Notes under the pieces: generated by a model
What the model was told of the DNA's origin: nothing
Database searches by the model: none
What the model saw: only the letters and a program-made list of their open reading frames with translations
Translations under genes and position numbers: made by a program
Part shown: positions 52,213-61,958 of the stretch, piece after piece
Layout: the number at the start of each line of letters is the position of its first letter
How positions within the stretch are numbered: the first letter of the stretch is position 1
Origin: Paragemmobacter kunshanensis
GTDB taxonomy: Bacteria > Pseudomonadota > Alphaproteobacteria > Rhodobacterales > Rhodobacteraceae
NCBI RefSeq assembly: GCF_011059185.1
Contig: NZ_JAALFE010000014.1
Location: forward strand, 1-64,000
Length of the DNA: 64,000 bases
Direction of reading: 5' to 3'

Positions 52213-53360
52213 CGGCGGCGCGCCTGCAGGGCGTGCAGCGCAATCCCGGCAGCGCAGAGCGGCAGGACAAAGACGATCAAACCCACAGGCCCCATCGCGC
52301 CGATCATCAGCGCAAGGACGGGCGTGCCTGTCGTGGTGCCGACATTGCCCAGTTGCGCCACCGCCCCCGAGGCGCGGGCGCGGTCTTCGGCGGTGTCGTT
52401 CAGTTGCGGGATCGAGGCGAAGCTGGCCCCCTGGACGATGCCCATGGCCCCGGCAAGGGCAAAGGCCGCCAGAAGCGCCCCCATGCCCTGGCCCCAGGCC
52501 AACCAGAGCAGCAGCGTGGCAAGCAGCCCGACGGCATAGCCCGCCTGCACCATCTGCACCGCGCTGACATGGCGCAGCCCCCAGACACCCAGCGTCAGCG
52601 AGACGGCGATGGAGACAAGCGGCATCCCGGCGGCGGCCAATGCCCTCTGGTCTTCGGGCAGGAGCGGCGGCAGCAGCGTCAGCAAGGCGACGTAGATCGC
52701 GGTGTAGAAGACAAAGCCCATCGCCGGCGCGGCAATGCGGGGCGAGGCATAGATGATGCCATGCTGCCGGATCAATCCGCCGATTGAGGGCAAGGCCGGC
52801 GCGACGGGATCAGGGGGCAGCAGCGCCACCAGCACCACTGCCAGCACCGCCATCCAGCCCGCATGGCCAAGAAACAGCGCCGCAATACTGCCGCCCTGCA
52901 GCAGCGGCGGGGCGATCAGGGCAAGAAGCGCATAGGTGACACCGAAGAAACTGCTCCACAGGGTCATGGCCAGGCCCTGATGGCGGGGCGGGGCGATGCC
53001 CGCGATCATGGTCGGGCCGACGACGACGATGGCCAGATGCGAGACCCCTTCGAAGACACGGGTCAGGATCAGCAGGGCATAAGGCAGCGGCAATGTCTGC
53101 AGAGCCGAGACCGCCGCCCCCAGCACCAGTGCCGCCACGATGGCGCGGCGCGGGCCGATGCGGGCGACAAGAAGGCCCGAGGTCGTTCCGAAGATCAGCC
53201 CCACGATGCCGACGATGGAGACGATCAACCCGATGCCCGCGGCCCCCTGTTCGGGATAGCGCGCGGCCATCAGATCAAAGGCAAAGGACAGCTTGCCGAA
53301 TTGCGCAGCCGATCCAAGCCCTGCAAGCCAGAGGGCGATCACCGTCACGACAGCGCGCAT
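52197..53360 (-). CDS. MFS transporter 1
   Basis: 387 residues, 12 predicted helices. Loop 2-3 has GTTSGLLVARIGPRRAIV (MFS motif A region), and LILTRVFEGVSHLAIVVVGPTMIAGIAPPRHQG is the helix 4-5 area. AMGIVQGASFASIPQLNDTAEDRARASGAVAQLGNVGTTTGTPVL is typical of drug- or sugar-efflux-like MFS. Substrate unknown. ATG at 53360 is chosen because AAGGGGCAGGGG, the end of the repeat element at 53367-53440, supplies the ribosome site; ATG 53375 is the alternative. Confidence 0.82.
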   Translation of the reverse strand: MRAVVTVIALWLAGLGSAAQFGKLSFAFDLMAARYPEQGAAGIGLIVSIVGIVGLIFGTTSGLLVARIGPRRAIVAALVLGAAVSALQTLPLPYALLILTRVFEGVSHLAIVVVGPTMIAGIAPPRHQGLAMTLWSSFFGVTYALLALIAPPLLQGGSIAALFLGHAGWMAVLAVVLVALLPPDPVAPALPSIGGLIRQHGIIYASPRIAAPAMGFVFYTAIYVALLTLLPPLLPEDQRALAAAGMPLVSIAVSLTLGVWGLRHVSAVQMVQAGYAVGLLATLLLWLAWGQGMGALLAAFALAGAMGIVQGASFASIPQLNDTAEDRARASGAVAQLGNVGTTTGTPVLALMIGAMGPVGLIVFVLPLCAAGIALHALQARRRQAWR

Positions 53361-53366
53361 CCCCTG

Positions 53367-53440
53367 CCCCTTCATCTGTTCTCAAATATCCTCGGGGGGA
53401 GGGCCGCAAGGCGGCCCGTGGGGGGCAGACAGCCCCCCTC
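53367..53440 (-). repeat. GC-rich palindromic intergenic element, copy 2
   Basis: On the minus strand: GGGGGGCTGTCTGCCCCCC, then GGGCCGCC-TT-GCGGCCC, CTCCCCCCGAGGATATTTGAG and AGATGAAGGGG, in the same order as copy 1 (3463-3548). It fills the gap between the lpdA stop and the MFS gene and provides the MFS ribosome site. Confidence 0.6.
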
Positions 53441-53464
53441 CCCGGCCCGGAACCGGGCGCTGCG

Positions 53465-54859
53465 TCAGAAGTGCAGCGCGCGGCCGTAGGCGTCAAGCAC
53501 CGCTTCGTGCATCATCTCGGACAGGGTCGGATGCGGGAAGACGGTGTTCATCAGGTCTTCCTCGGTCGTCTCCAGCGCGCGGCCGACGACATAGCCCTGG
53601 ATCAGCTCCGTCACCTCGGCGCCTACCATATGCGCGCCAAGGAGTTCGCCGGTCTTGGCATCGAAGACGGTCTTGATCATGCCTTCCGATTCACCCAGCG
53701 CGATGGCCTTGCCATTGCCGATAAAGGGGAAGCGGCCGACCTTGATGTCATAACCCGCCTCTTTCGCCTTGGCCTCCGTCAGGCCGACCGAGGCCACCTG
53801 CGGATGGCAATAGGTGCAGCCCGCGATGGAGTTCGGCTTGATCGGGTGCGGATGCTTGCCCGCGATCAGTTCGGCGACCATCACCCCTTCATGGCTGGCC
53901 TTGTGCGCCAGCCACGGCGCGCCCGCGATGTCACCGATGGCGTAAAGCCCTTCGACGCCCGTGCGGCAATATTCGTCGGTCACCACATGGGTGCGGTCGA
54001 TCTTGACCCCCAGCGCCTCCAGCCCGAGGTTTTCGACATTGCCGACGATCCCCACGGCAGAGATCACCGTGTCGAAGTCGTGGGTTTCGATCTTGCCGCC
54101 CATTTCGATATGCGCGGTCACGCCCACGCCCGGCTTGCGGTCCAGCTTCTTCACCCCCGCCTTTTCAAGGATCTTCATCCCCTGCTTGACGAACTGCTTC
54201 TTCGCGAAGGCGGAGATTTCGGCGTCCTCGACGGGAAGGATGCGGTCCATCACCTCGACCACCGTCGTATCAGCGCCCAGCGTGTTGAAGAAGGACGCGA
54301 ATTCGATGCCGATGGCGCCCGATCCGATGACCAGCAGCTTTTTCGGCATCCGCTTGGGTTGCAGCGCGTGCTTGTAGGTCCAGACCAGATCGCCATCCGC
54401 CTCCAGCCCCGGCAATTCGCGGGCGCGGGCGCCGGTGGCCAGGATGATGTGCGGGGCGGTGAGGTCTTCGACACCCTTGTCGGTCTTCACAGAAACCTTG
54501 CCCTTGGCGGTGACGGTGGCCTGCCCCATCACGACGGCGATCTTGTTCTTCTTCATCAGATGGCCGATGCCGGAAGAAAGCTGCTTGGCCACCCCGCGCG
54601 AGCGTGCCACGACGGCGGGCAGGTCATAGCCGATCCCGTCTGCCTTCAGCCCGAATTCCTTGGCGCGGTGCATCAGGTGGAACACCTCGGCGCTGCGCAG
54701 CAGGGCCTTGGTCGGGATGCAGCCCCAGTTCAGGCAGATGCCGCCAAGATGTTCGCGTTCGACGATGACCGTCTTCAGCCCCAGTTGCGCGGCGCGGATC
54801 GCGGCGACATAGCCGCCGGGACCGGCACCGATCACGATCACATCATAGGCTGCGGCCAT
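53465..54859 (-). CDS. lpdA: Dihydrolipoyl dehydrogenase
   Basis: 464 residues, E3 of 2-oxoacid dehydrogenases (or glycine cleavage). FAD fold VIVIGAGPGGYVAAIRAAQLG. Redox disulfide in GGICLNWGCIPTKALLRSAEVF. NAD fold LLVIGSGAIGIEFASFFNTLG. GVEGLYAIGDIAGAPWLAHKASHEG. The catalytic base His is in FPHPTLSEMMHEAVLDAYGRALHF. No E1/E2 gene is adjacent, so the complex served is unknown. Start at 54859; a palindrome lies 25 bases upstream. Confidence 0.95.
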   Translation of the reverse strand: MAAAYDVIVIGAGPGGYVAAIRAAQLGLKTVIVEREHLGGICLNWGCIPTKALLRSAEVFHLMHRAKEFGLKADGIGYDLPAVVARSRGVAKQLSSGIGHLMKKNKIAVVMGQATVTAKGKVSVKTDKGVEDLTAPHIILATGARARELPGLEADGDLVWTYKHALQPKRMPKKLLVIGSGAIGIEFASFFNTLGADTTVVEVMDRILPVEDAEISAFAKKQFVKQGMKILEKAGVKKLDRKPGVGVTAHIEMGGKIETHDFDTVISAVGIVGNVENLGLEALGVKIDRTHVVTDEYCRTGVEGLYAIGDIAGAPWLAHKASHEGVMVAELIAGKHPHPIKPNSIAGCTYCHPQVASVGLTEAKAKEAGYDIKVGRFPFIGNGKAIALGESEGMIKTVFDAKTGELLGAHMVGAEVTELIQGYVVGRALETTEEDLMNTVFPHPTLSEMMHEAVLDAYGRALHF

Positions 54860-54883
54860 GCGTGTTTCCTCCCTCAAAGAAAT

Positions 54884-54901
54884 TGGTTTGGCCTTAAACC
54901 A
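54884..54901. promoter_or_regulatory. Palindrome in the lpdA promoter region
   Basis: TGGTTT-GGCCTT-AAACCA, perfect 6-bp arms, 25 bases before the lpdA start. An operator or 5' UTR hairpin. Confidence 0.4.
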
Positions 54902-54983
54902 TTTTCCGCATCCAAGCAACGCAGGGCGCGCCGGGGGCCTATGCGCCAGGCGCATGGCTGCCGCGGATCAACGGCGCGGCGGA

Positions 54984-55559
54984 TCACCCCTGCCCCATCA
55001 GGCGCCGCACCTCGGCCCCATAGCCGCCGGCATCAAGCCAGTCCTGCTCGGCCGGGGTGCTGAAACGGGAAAGGGCGGCGTTGCGATGGGGAAAGCGGCC
55101 GAAACGGGCAATGATGGCCTGATGTGCGCGGGCATGCAGGGCCATTTCGGGATCGGATGACAGGCGTTCCTCCATCAGCTGCACGGCGCGGGCCTGATCA
55201 TCGGGGTCTTCGGAATGCTCGAAGGGCATGTAGAAGAACTGCCTCTCGGGTTCCGGCGCGCCCATGTCCCAGCCCGCGGCAAGGGCGGTGCGGGCCGCGG
55301 CAAGGGCCAGGGGATCGGTGGCGAAACTGTCGGCTGTGCCGCGGAACATGTTGCGCGGCAGCTGATCGGTCAGGATCAGGAAGGCGAGCGTGCCGACCGT
55401 GCCGTCGATCCAGTGATCGAGGTTGCCATCGCGCGCCGCCTGCCAGAGATCGCCAAAGCGGTCGCGGCAGATGCTGTCGATCTCGTCCCCGCCGGCATAC
55501 CATCCTTCGGGGCCGATCTCGCCCAACCAGAAATCGAGCAGTTCGACAGGGTCCGACAT
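54984..55559 (-). CDS. DUF924 family protein
   Basis: 191 residues, all-helical, soluble. VELLDFWLGEIGPEGWYAGGDEIDSICRDRFGDLWQAARDG, then LAFLILTDQLPRNMFRGTADSFATDPLAL and FFYMPFEHSEDPDDQARAVQLMEERL ... HARAHQAIIARFGRFPHRNAALSR: the DQxPRN..R and GRFPHRN motifs define DUF924 (TPR-like fold). No known activity. The start at 55559 follows GGGAAAAGGGAAGGAGG-rich sequence. Probably in one transcript with the MFS gene 61 bases upstream. Confidence 0.9.
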   Translation of the reverse strand: MSDPVELLDFWLGEIGPEGWYAGGDEIDSICRDRFGDLWQAARDGNLDHWIDGTVGTLAFLILTDQLPRNMFRGTADSFATDPLALAAARTALAAGWDMGAPEPERQFFYMPFEHSEDPDDQARAVQLMEERLSSDPEMALHARAHQAIIARFGRFPHRNAALSRFSTPAEQDWLDAGGYGAEVRRLMGQG

Positions 55560-55620
55560 CGGGACCTCCTTCCCTTTTCCCCCGAGGGTGGCAGGGAAAG
55601 CCGGGCGGCGCAACCTTTGC

Positions 55621-56841
55621 CTAGCGGTCCTTTTCGATCACGGCGGTGGCGGCCACCGGCGATGCTGTGGGCACGAGGAAGGCCGAAGGCGCGGTGCCCG
55701 CGGGCGCGGCACGACGCGACATGCGCCAAAGCGCATAGGCCGTCAGCAGCGAGAAGAGCGCCGAGATGAAGAGGAAGAACCCGCCAGAGCCCACCTGCCC
55801 CATGATCCAGCCCGTGACGATGGGGCCGAAGATCGCCCCGAAGCCGTTCAGGAAGATCATCCCGGCGCTGGCGGCGGCCATGTCATCCTGGGCGAGGAAG
55901 TCGTTGGTATAGGCGATCAGCAGCGCATAGACCGGATTGGTGATCCCGCCCAGAAGAAGGGCCGCAACCAGATAGGCGGTAAAGGGCAGATCGGCGAGCC
56001 CCGCGATCAGCATGGTCACGGCAGCAATCCCCGAAAGGCCGGTGATCAGCAGGCGGCGATCCATCCGGTCGGACATCCAGCCGATGGGATATTGCAGGAC
56101 CAGACCGCCGACATAGAGCGCACCCACGAAGATGGAGATGTCGCGGACCGAAAGCCCCTCCATCGCGCCCCAGACAGCGGCCATGCCGAACATCGCCGAA
56201 AAGACCCCGCCCGTCAGCAGCATGCCCACGCAGCCCAGGGGCGAGATGCGGAAAAGTTCGCGGAAGGACAGGCCCTTGGTCGTCTGGAAGGTCGGCGCGG
56301 GCGTCGGGGCCAGCAGGATGGGCATGAAGGCCAGCGAAACAAGGACAGACGGGATCACGAACAGCACGAAGCCCGACGGATCGCCCACGTTCAAGATGGC
56401 CTGGCTTGCGATGATGCCCACCATCTGCACGATCATGTAGGCCGAAAGCGCCTGGCCCCGCGTCTCGTTGGTGGCGGCGTTGTTCAGCCAGCTTTCGGCG
56501 GTGATGTAGATGCCGGAAAAGCAGAAGCCGAACAGCACGCGCAGCGCCGTCCAGACCATCCAGTCGGCGGCGACGGGATAGACGACCAGCACCGCCGAAA
56601 TGAGCGAGCCGAGCGCCGCGAAGACGCGCACATGCCCCACCTTGCGGATCATCGAGGGCGCAAGCTGCGACCCCAGCAGGAACCCCGCGAAATAGGCCGA
56701 CATGACAAGCGATATCTCGAAGGTCGAAAAGCCCTCGATCGCGCCCCGGATCCCCAAGAGCGTGCCCTGGATGCCATTGCCCACCATCAGGAGCATGACA
56801 CCCAGCAGAAGCGGCCAGGAGGTGGAGAGAACCTTGATCAT
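55621..56841 (-). CDS. MFS transporter 2 (YcaD-like)
   Basis: 406 residues, 12 predicted helices. LLLGVMLLMVGNGIQGTLLGIRGAIEGFSTFEISLVMSAYFAGFLLGSQLAPSMIRKVGHVRVFA is characteristic of the YcaD group. ISAESWL-type motif in YITAESWLNNAATNETRGQALSAYMIVQM, and GGLVLQYPIGWMSDRMDRRLLI. Substrate unknown. It faces away from queA, with a 106-base gap. Confidence 0.88.
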   Translation of the reverse strand: MIKVLSTSWPLLLGVMLLMVGNGIQGTLLGIRGAIEGFSTFEISLVMSAYFAGFLLGSQLAPSMIRKVGHVRVFAALGSLISAVLVVYPVAADWMVWTALRVLFGFCFSGIYITAESWLNNAATNETRGQALSAYMIVQMVGIIASQAILNVGDPSGFVLFVIPSVLVSLAFMPILLAPTPAPTFQTTKGLSFRELFRISPLGCVGMLLTGGVFSAMFGMAAVWGAMEGLSVRDISIFVGALYVGGLVLQYPIGWMSDRMDRRLLITGLSGIAAVTMLIAGLADLPFTAYLVAALLLGGITNPVYALLIAYTNDFLAQDDMAAASAGMIFLNGFGAIFGPIVTGWIMGQVGSGGFFLFISALFSLLTAYALWRMSRRAAPAGTAPSAFLVPTASPVAATAVIEKDR

Positions 56842-56947
56842 CGGAACACCGGAAAGAGAGGAAGCGGGTCAGGCCGTCAGGAGATGAGGCTATCATTCCT
56901 GACGGAGCGGCCAAGGAAGGAATACGACGCAGGCAGCGGATTGCCCG

Positions 56948-57982
56948 TCAGGGGATCAGAAGCGAGGAATCCCCATAGCTGAAGAAGCGATAGCCGCTCT
57001 TCACGGCATGGGCATAGATGCGGCGGATTCGATCCGGCCCCATCAGGGCCGAGACCAGCATCATCAGCGTGGATTTCGGCAGGTGGAAATTAGTCATCAG
57101 GGCATCGGTCACGCGAAAGCGGTAGCCGGGATAGATGAAGATGTCGGTCGGCCCGGTCCAGGGGTGCAGGACACCCTGCGCATCTGCGGCGGATTCGATC
57201 AGGCGCAGCGCGGTGGTGCCGACGGGGATGACCCGCCCCCCGGCGCGCTTCGTCTGGTTGATCTCGGCGGCTGCGCCGGGGGTGATCTGACCCCATTCGG
57301 CATGCATCTTGTGGGTGGTGACGTCCTCCACCTTGACCGGCAGGAAGGTGCCCGCGCCGACATGCAGGGTGACTTCGGTGAACTCCACCCCCTTGGCCGC
57401 CAGGGCACGCAAGAGCGCCTCGTCGAAATGGAGCGAGGCGGTGGGCGCGGCCACGGCCCCGGCATGGCGGGCAAAGACCGTCTGGTAATCGGTGGCATCC
57501 TGCGCATCGGGTGCGCGCTTGGCCGCGATATAGGGTGGCAGCGGCATGGCCCCGGCCTCGGCCAGGGCGGCATCGAAATCCTCGCCCGTCGTGTTGAAGA
57601 CAAGGCGCAGGTCGGTTTCGCCCTTTTCGGCCACTGTCGCGGAGAGACGGTCGGAGAAGGTGATCACCTCGCCCGCCTGAACCTTGCGCAACGGCTTGGC
57701 CAATGCGCGCCAGCCTTCGGCGGCGGGTTCCAGCAGGGTGACTTCGACCCTGGCGATGGCCTCTCCCCTCTGGCGGTGGCCGGACAGGCGGGCGGGGATG
57801 ACGCGGGTGTTGTTCAGGACCAGCCGGTCGCCGCGACGGAAAATGTCGATCAGGTCGGAAACCCGCCTGTCGGCGATGCTGTCGCCTTCGGCCAGCAGAA
57901 GCCTTGCGCTTGTGCGCGGGCGGGCGGGACGCGTGGCGATAAGGTCTTCGGGCAGGTCGAAATCGAAATCGGACAGTTTCAT
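56948..57982 (-). CDS. queA: S-adenosylmethionine:tRNA ribosyltransferase-isomerase
   Basis: 344 residues. Makes epoxyqueuosine in tRNA anticodons from preQ1-tRNA and [50 protein letters not shown], the [17 protein letters not shown] segment, [30 protein letters not shown] and [35 protein letters not shown] are diagnostic. The AsmA-like gene ends 10 bases upstream on the same strand, so queA is probably co-transcribed with it. No tgt in the window. Confidence 0.96.
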   Translation of the reverse strand: MKLSDFDFDLPEDLIATRPARPRTSARLLLAEGDSIADRRVSDLIDIFRRGDRLVLNNTRVIPARLSGHRQRGEAIARVEVTLLEPAAEGWRALAKPLRKVQAGEVITFSDRLSATVAEKGETDLRLVFNTTGEDFDAALAEAGAMPLPPYIAAKRAPDAQDATDYQTVFARHAGAVAAPTASLHFDEALLRALAAKGVEFTEVTLHVGAGTFLPVKVEDVTTHKMHAEWGQITPGAAAEINQTKRAGGRVIPVGTTALRLIESAADAQGVLHPWTGPTDIFIYPGYRFRVTDALMTNFHLPKSTLMMLVSALMGPDRIRRIYAHAVKSGYRFFSYGDSSLLIP

Positions 57983-57992
57983 GCCGGGTCAA

Positions 57993-60900
57993 TCATCCCT
58001 TGGGTTCCGCAAGGCTGGGCGGATCGCGGCGGAACAGGTCGCGGAACATGCCCGGTGTCAGGATCGAAAGCGGATTGACCGACACGAGCGAACGTTCCCT
58101 CGTGCCGCGCACCCGATAGTTGAAGCCGAAAAGCCCCTCTCCCCGGCGGGTCAGGACAGAGCCGATGCCGTTGAGCATGTAGACCGGCGAGACGACCCCC
58201 TGCAAGTCCAGCGCGCCGGTTTCAGTGCCATAGACCCCCGCCATGGAGACGCCGATGGAATTGCCGACCGCCGAGCCGCGGGTGATTTCCACGGCTTCGG
58301 GCGTCAGGATGAACTCTCCCAAAGCCTGCCCGAAGGCCAGACCCGAACCGTTGAGCTGTTCCAGAAGCCCGACGACGGACACGGCATTCAGCAGTTCAGC
58401 CAGAACCGGCGCGTCGATGACGCGGAAATCGCGGATATCGGCACGCCCGTCATAGACGCCATCCTGCGCGCGCGGCAGAAGGCTGAGGTCAAGCTGCCCG
58501 CCCCGGGCCGAGGCGAAGACGCCGGCAGAGGCCAGCACCCCCCCGGCATTGTCCGACCGGATGCGGAAGGCCGCGCCGTTGCGGCCCGGAACCACGGTGC
58601 CGGTGATGGCGGCCTGCCCGTTGACCAGCGAAGAGAAGGTGCCGTTGAAGCCGCCGCGCGGCGAGAATTCCCCCCGAAAGCGGGTGAGCGAGATGCTTTC
58701 GGTGATGCGCAGGCGATCAAGCGACAGGGTCAGCGGGATATCGGCCATGCCATCGCCCCCATCGCCACCGCCAGCGGCGGCGGGCTTGCGGCGGATATCG
58801 ACATTGCCCCCGGTCACGGTGATCGCCACGGGGCGGCCCGCACCCCGGCCCGCCACGCGCACGGCGCCCGTCATCCAGTCGCCAAGCGCGACTTCGGGGA
58901 AATCGGCGGCATCAAGCCCGCCATCGGGGCGCAAGGTGACGCGCCCGCGGGCCGAAAGGCCCGGTGCTTCGATCACGATTCTGTCGATCACCGGCTGCTT
59001 GCCCAATGTGGCGGCCACCTCCAGCCGACCGGTGGCGGCGGCGGGCTTGCGCCAGCCGGTGCCGGGCAGATCCATCGCGATGCGGTTCAGATCGGAAACA
59101 AGGCGCAGCCGGGCAGGTTCGCCCTTGGGCAGGTCGATCGTCACCATGCCCTGGCCATCGCCGCGCGCCAGAACCTCGGGCAGGCCAAGGCCGAATTCGG
59201 TGATCGTGGCGCGGGACAGGGCAACCGAGCCTTCGACGCGGGCGGGCGCGGCCTCCTTGCCGAAGGGCTGGGTGAAGGTGACATCGAAGGGCACGCTGCC
59301 TATGGTGCCGGGACCAGAGATGCGCAGGCCACGTGGATCGGCCGAAAGCGACAGGTCGGGGGCCGCGACGACCTTGCCGGGAACCAGCCGGTCGCTGGCG
59401 AAATCGGTGACCGTGCCGAAGACGGAAAAACCCACATCCTGCGCCTGCAGCCGTGGCACGAGGGGGAAGCGCAGCGTCGCCTCGATCCGGGCCTGGCCCT
59501 GCCCCAGATCGACCGGGCGGCCCGCCTTGGCCAGAAAGCCGAAGGGCGGTTCGTCAAGCAGCGAAAGCGCCGCCGTCAGGCTGGACGAGGTGCGCAGCAG
59601 AACCTCGGCCTGGGCGGGGCGGCGCGTGATGTCGAGGACCGAGAAGACCGATCCCGCCATGTCGATCACCCCGCCCTGCGGGGGCGTGACGGACCCGCGG
59701 CTGACCACCATCGTATAGGTCATGCCTTCGATCGTGGCATAGCCGTCGGCGGCGCGGATCGGCGGCAGGGTGCGCAGGAAGCGCACATCCGCCTCGCGGA
59801 AGTCATAGCCCAGCGACAGCACGGGTTCCTTGCCCGGCGCGATCCGCAGCGCGGCCTTCACATCCGACAGAGTGCCTTCGAGGACGTTCTGTTCCAGCCA
59901 TTCGCGCGTGCGCATCACCAGCTTGACCGGCCAGAGCGCCAGCAGATCGGTATGGCTGATGGAATCGAGCGCGAGATCGACCGAGGCGGTCCAGCCTTCG
60001 CTGCCCGCGCTGATCGTGCCCCGGGCGGAAAGCCTGCGATCCGCCTCGACCAGCGCCACCTGCCCGATGTCGATCTGGAAGGGGTCCAGATGAATGCGCA
60101 GGTCCAGCGCGCCCTGGCTGAAGCGGACGGGTTGCTGGAAAAGCCCTGCCGGATCGACCTGCATCTTGGAAATGCTGATCTGGCTGAGAAAGGCCGCGGG
60201 CAGCCGTGCGCCAAGCGGGCCGGTCAGGATATCCCCTGCCTCGTCGACAAGGTAGGAATGCCCCGAAGCCCTGAGCCGGAGCGTGGTGCTTTCCACCCCG
60301 AAGTCGGTGAGGTTCACCCTGCCCCGCGCGGCATCATAGGCCAGCGTCATCGAGGCACGGTCGAAGGGGATGGGGACCGAAGCCGGCGTCGGGCGCAGCG
60401 CGCCAGAGCCGAGTTCAAGGACCGCGTCCATGGCCGTGATGCCTTCGGCGGCGAGGGCGGCATCAAGCTTGCCGGAAATGGCCCCGCCTTCGATGGCGGC
60501 AAGCGGCGCGAGCGGCGGGATCAGCGCGGCCAGATCGCCCGATTTCACGCGATCCACCGTGGCAGACAGCCGGGCCGTGCTTTCGCCCTTGCGGGTGATT
60601 GCGGTCATCTGGGCCTGGGCGGGGGTGCCTTCCTTGTCGAGAAGGGAAAAGCCCATCTCGCCGCGCAACTCTTCGTCTCGGTTCTCCAGCCGGAGCCGAC
60701 CATCGCCCAGATCCCAGATCCGGCCGCTGCGGCGATCCGTCAGCGTCATGGTCAGGGCATCCGCGTCGATCCGGTTCAGATGCGACAGGCCCGGCAGGGC
60801 AAGGGCCGCGTCGATGGAGGCGAAGAGCGCGGTCAGGCTGTCGATCCGGCGGGCCTCCTGCCCCCCCGCGAAGGCGAGGTTGAGACTGCCGTCCCTTTCT

Positions 60901-61391
60901 CGCACGAGGTCGATGCGCCCGCCCGACAGGCGCAGGCTGCTGGGGCGAAGCTGGCCCTGCTTCAGGGCAGAAAGCGAAAAGGCGATCCGCGCCTCGGGCA
61001 GGATCATCATCGGGCTGCCGTCGCGGTGCAGCAGGCGCAGATCCTCGACCCGCAGGCGGGGGATCCAGTCACTGTCGACGCCCACTTCCACCCCGCCAAG
61101 CGCCAGCGCGGCATCTGGCATCGCGGGGGCCAGCGCCTGGTTCAGGCGCGACTCGGCCTCGGCCACGGCCCATACGGGAAGGCGCAGGAAACTTCCCGTG
61201 ACGCCAAGCAGCGCAAAACCGCCCGACAGCAGAAGGACAAGCACCACCAGGAGGCTGACAAGGCCCCGGCGAAAGCGGCGGCGGCGCGGGCGGGGCATGG
61301 GGCCGGGCGCCGTGCCGGAGGACGACGGCGCGGCCCCTTCCGGGGGCGGCCCGCCTTCGGCCTCTGCCGACTGCCTGTCCGTCTGAGACAC
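57993..61391 (-). CDS. AsmA/YhdP-like envelope protein (DUF3971)
   Basis: 1132 residues. A short cytoplasmic Pro/Ser/Glu-rich start and a basic patch (RPRRRRFRRG) precede one membrane helix (LVSLLVVLVLLLSGGFALLGV, about 45-66). The rest is a very long periplasmic beta-rich chain with LRVEDLRLLHRDGSPMMILPEARIAFSLSAL at the start and an AsmA-like C-terminal part (LNAVSVVGLLEQLNGSGLAF ... GNSIGVSMAGVYG ... VVSPVYMLNGIGSVL). Such proteins are thought to bridge inner and outer membrane for phospholipid transport. GTG 61391 has AGGGGG upstream; ATG 61298 is an alternative. Confidence 0.85.
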   Translation of the reverse strand: MSQTDRQSAEAEGGPPPEGAAPSSSGTAPGPMPRPRRRRFRRGLVSLLVVLVLLLSGGFALLGVTGSFLRLPVWAVAEAESRLNQALAPAMPDAALALGGVEVGVDSDWIPRLRVEDLRLLHRDGSPMMILPEARIAFSLSALKQGQLRPSSLRLSGGRIDLVRERDGSLNLAFAGGQEARRIDSLTALFASIDAALALPGLSHLNRIDADALTMTLTDRRSGRIWDLGDGRLRLENRDEELRGEMGFSLLDKEGTPAQAQMTAITRKGESTARLSATVDRVKSGDLAALIPPLAPLAAIEGGAISGKLDAALAAEGITAMDAVLELGSGALRPTPASVPIPFDRASMTLAYDAARGRVNLTDFGVESTTLRLRASGHSYLVDEAGDILTGPLGARLPAAFLSQISISKMQVDPAGLFQQPVRFSQGALDLRIHLDPFQIDIGQVALVEADRRLSARGTISAGSEGWTASVDLALDSISHTDLLALWPVKLVMRTREWLEQNVLEGTLSDVKAALRIAPGKEPVLSLGYDFREADVRFLRTLPPIRAADGYATIEGMTYTMVVSRGSVTPPQGGVIDMAGSVFSVLDITRRPAQAEVLLRTSSSLTAALSLLDEPPFGFLAKAGRPVDLGQGQARIEATLRFPLVPRLQAQDVGFSVFGTVTDFASDRLVPGKVVAAPDLSLSADPRGLRISGPGTIGSVPFDVTFTQPFGKEAAPARVEGSVALSRATITEFGLGLPEVLARGDGQGMVTIDLPKGEPARLRLVSDLNRIAMDLPGTGWRKPAAATGRLEVAATLGKQPVIDRIVIEAPGLSARGRVTLRPDGGLDAADFPEVALGDWMTGAVRVAGRGAGRPVAITVTGGNVDIRRKPAAAGGGDGGDGMADIPLTLSLDRLRITESISLTRFRGEFSPRGGFNGTFSSLVNGQAAITGTVVPGRNGAAFRIRSDNAGGVLASAGVFASARGGQLDLSLLPRAQDGVYDGRADIRDFRVIDAPVLAELLNAVSVVGLLEQLNGSGLAFGQALGEFILTPEAVEITRGSAVGNSIGVSMAGVYGTETGALDLQGVVSPVYMLNGIGSVLTRRGEGLFGFNYRVRGTRERSLVSVNPLSILTPGMFRDLFRRDPPSLAEPKG

Positions 61392-61496
61392 CGCGCCTGT
61401 TCCCCCTGCCGCCTCTTTTGCCGGGATTGCCTTTATCTTCCACCGAAGGCAACTAGAACGCAAAGAATTGATACGTGAACAGCAAGGAGCCGCCCG

Positions 61497-61958
61497 ATGA
61501 TCACTGCTGGCGATACCGCCCCCGATTTCACCCTTCCGCGCGATGGCGGGACGACCGTCACCCTTTCCGCGCTGCGGCCGGGAAAGGTTGTCCTCTACTT
61601 CTACCCCAAGGACGACACGCCGGGTTGCACCCTGGAGGCGCAGGATTTCACCGCCCGCCTTGACCAGTTCACCGCCGCAGGCACGACGGTGATCGGCGTC
61701 AGCAAGGACAGCGTGAAGGCGCATGACAAGTTCTGCAAGAAGCACGGGCTGGGCGTGATCCTGGCCAGCGACGAGACGGGCCATACCTGCGAGGATTACG
61801 GCGTCTGGCTGGAAAAAAGCATGTACGGCAAGACCTATATGGGCGTCGAACGGACGACCGTCCTGATCGACGGCGCGGGCAAGGTGGCGCGGGTCTGGAA
61901 CAAGGTGTCCGTCAAGGGCCATGCCGACGAGGTGCTGGCAGCGGCCAAGGCGCTGTGA
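61497..61958 (+). CDS. bcp: Thioredoxin-dependent peroxiredoxin (Bcp/PrxQ)
   Basis: 153 residues. Reduces hydroperoxides. APDFTLPRDGGTTVTLSALRPGKVVLYFYPKDDTPGCTLEAQDF: peroxidatic Cys in PGCT. GVSKDSVKAHDKFCKKHGLGVILASDETGHTCEDYGVW has two further Cys, including a resolving-Cys candidate. ERTTVLIDGAGKVARVW near the end. GGAG ribosome site. Divergent from the AsmA-like gene; overlaps the DUF455 gene (TGATG). Confidence 0.95.
   Translation: MITAGDTAPDFTLPRDGGTTVTLSALRPGKVVLYFYPKDDTPGCTLEAQDFTARLDQFTAAGTTVIGVSKDSVKAHDKFCKKHGLGVILASDETGHTCEDYGVWLEKSMYGKTYMGVERTTVLIDGAGKVARVWNKVSVKGHADEVLAAAKAL

Noticed and set aside
57684-61478. 1264-codon plus-strand frame opposite the AsmA-like gene
   Set aside because: Shadow frame: no domain, Arg/Gly/His-rich; the minus frame has a membrane anchor and conserved AsmA-like ends.
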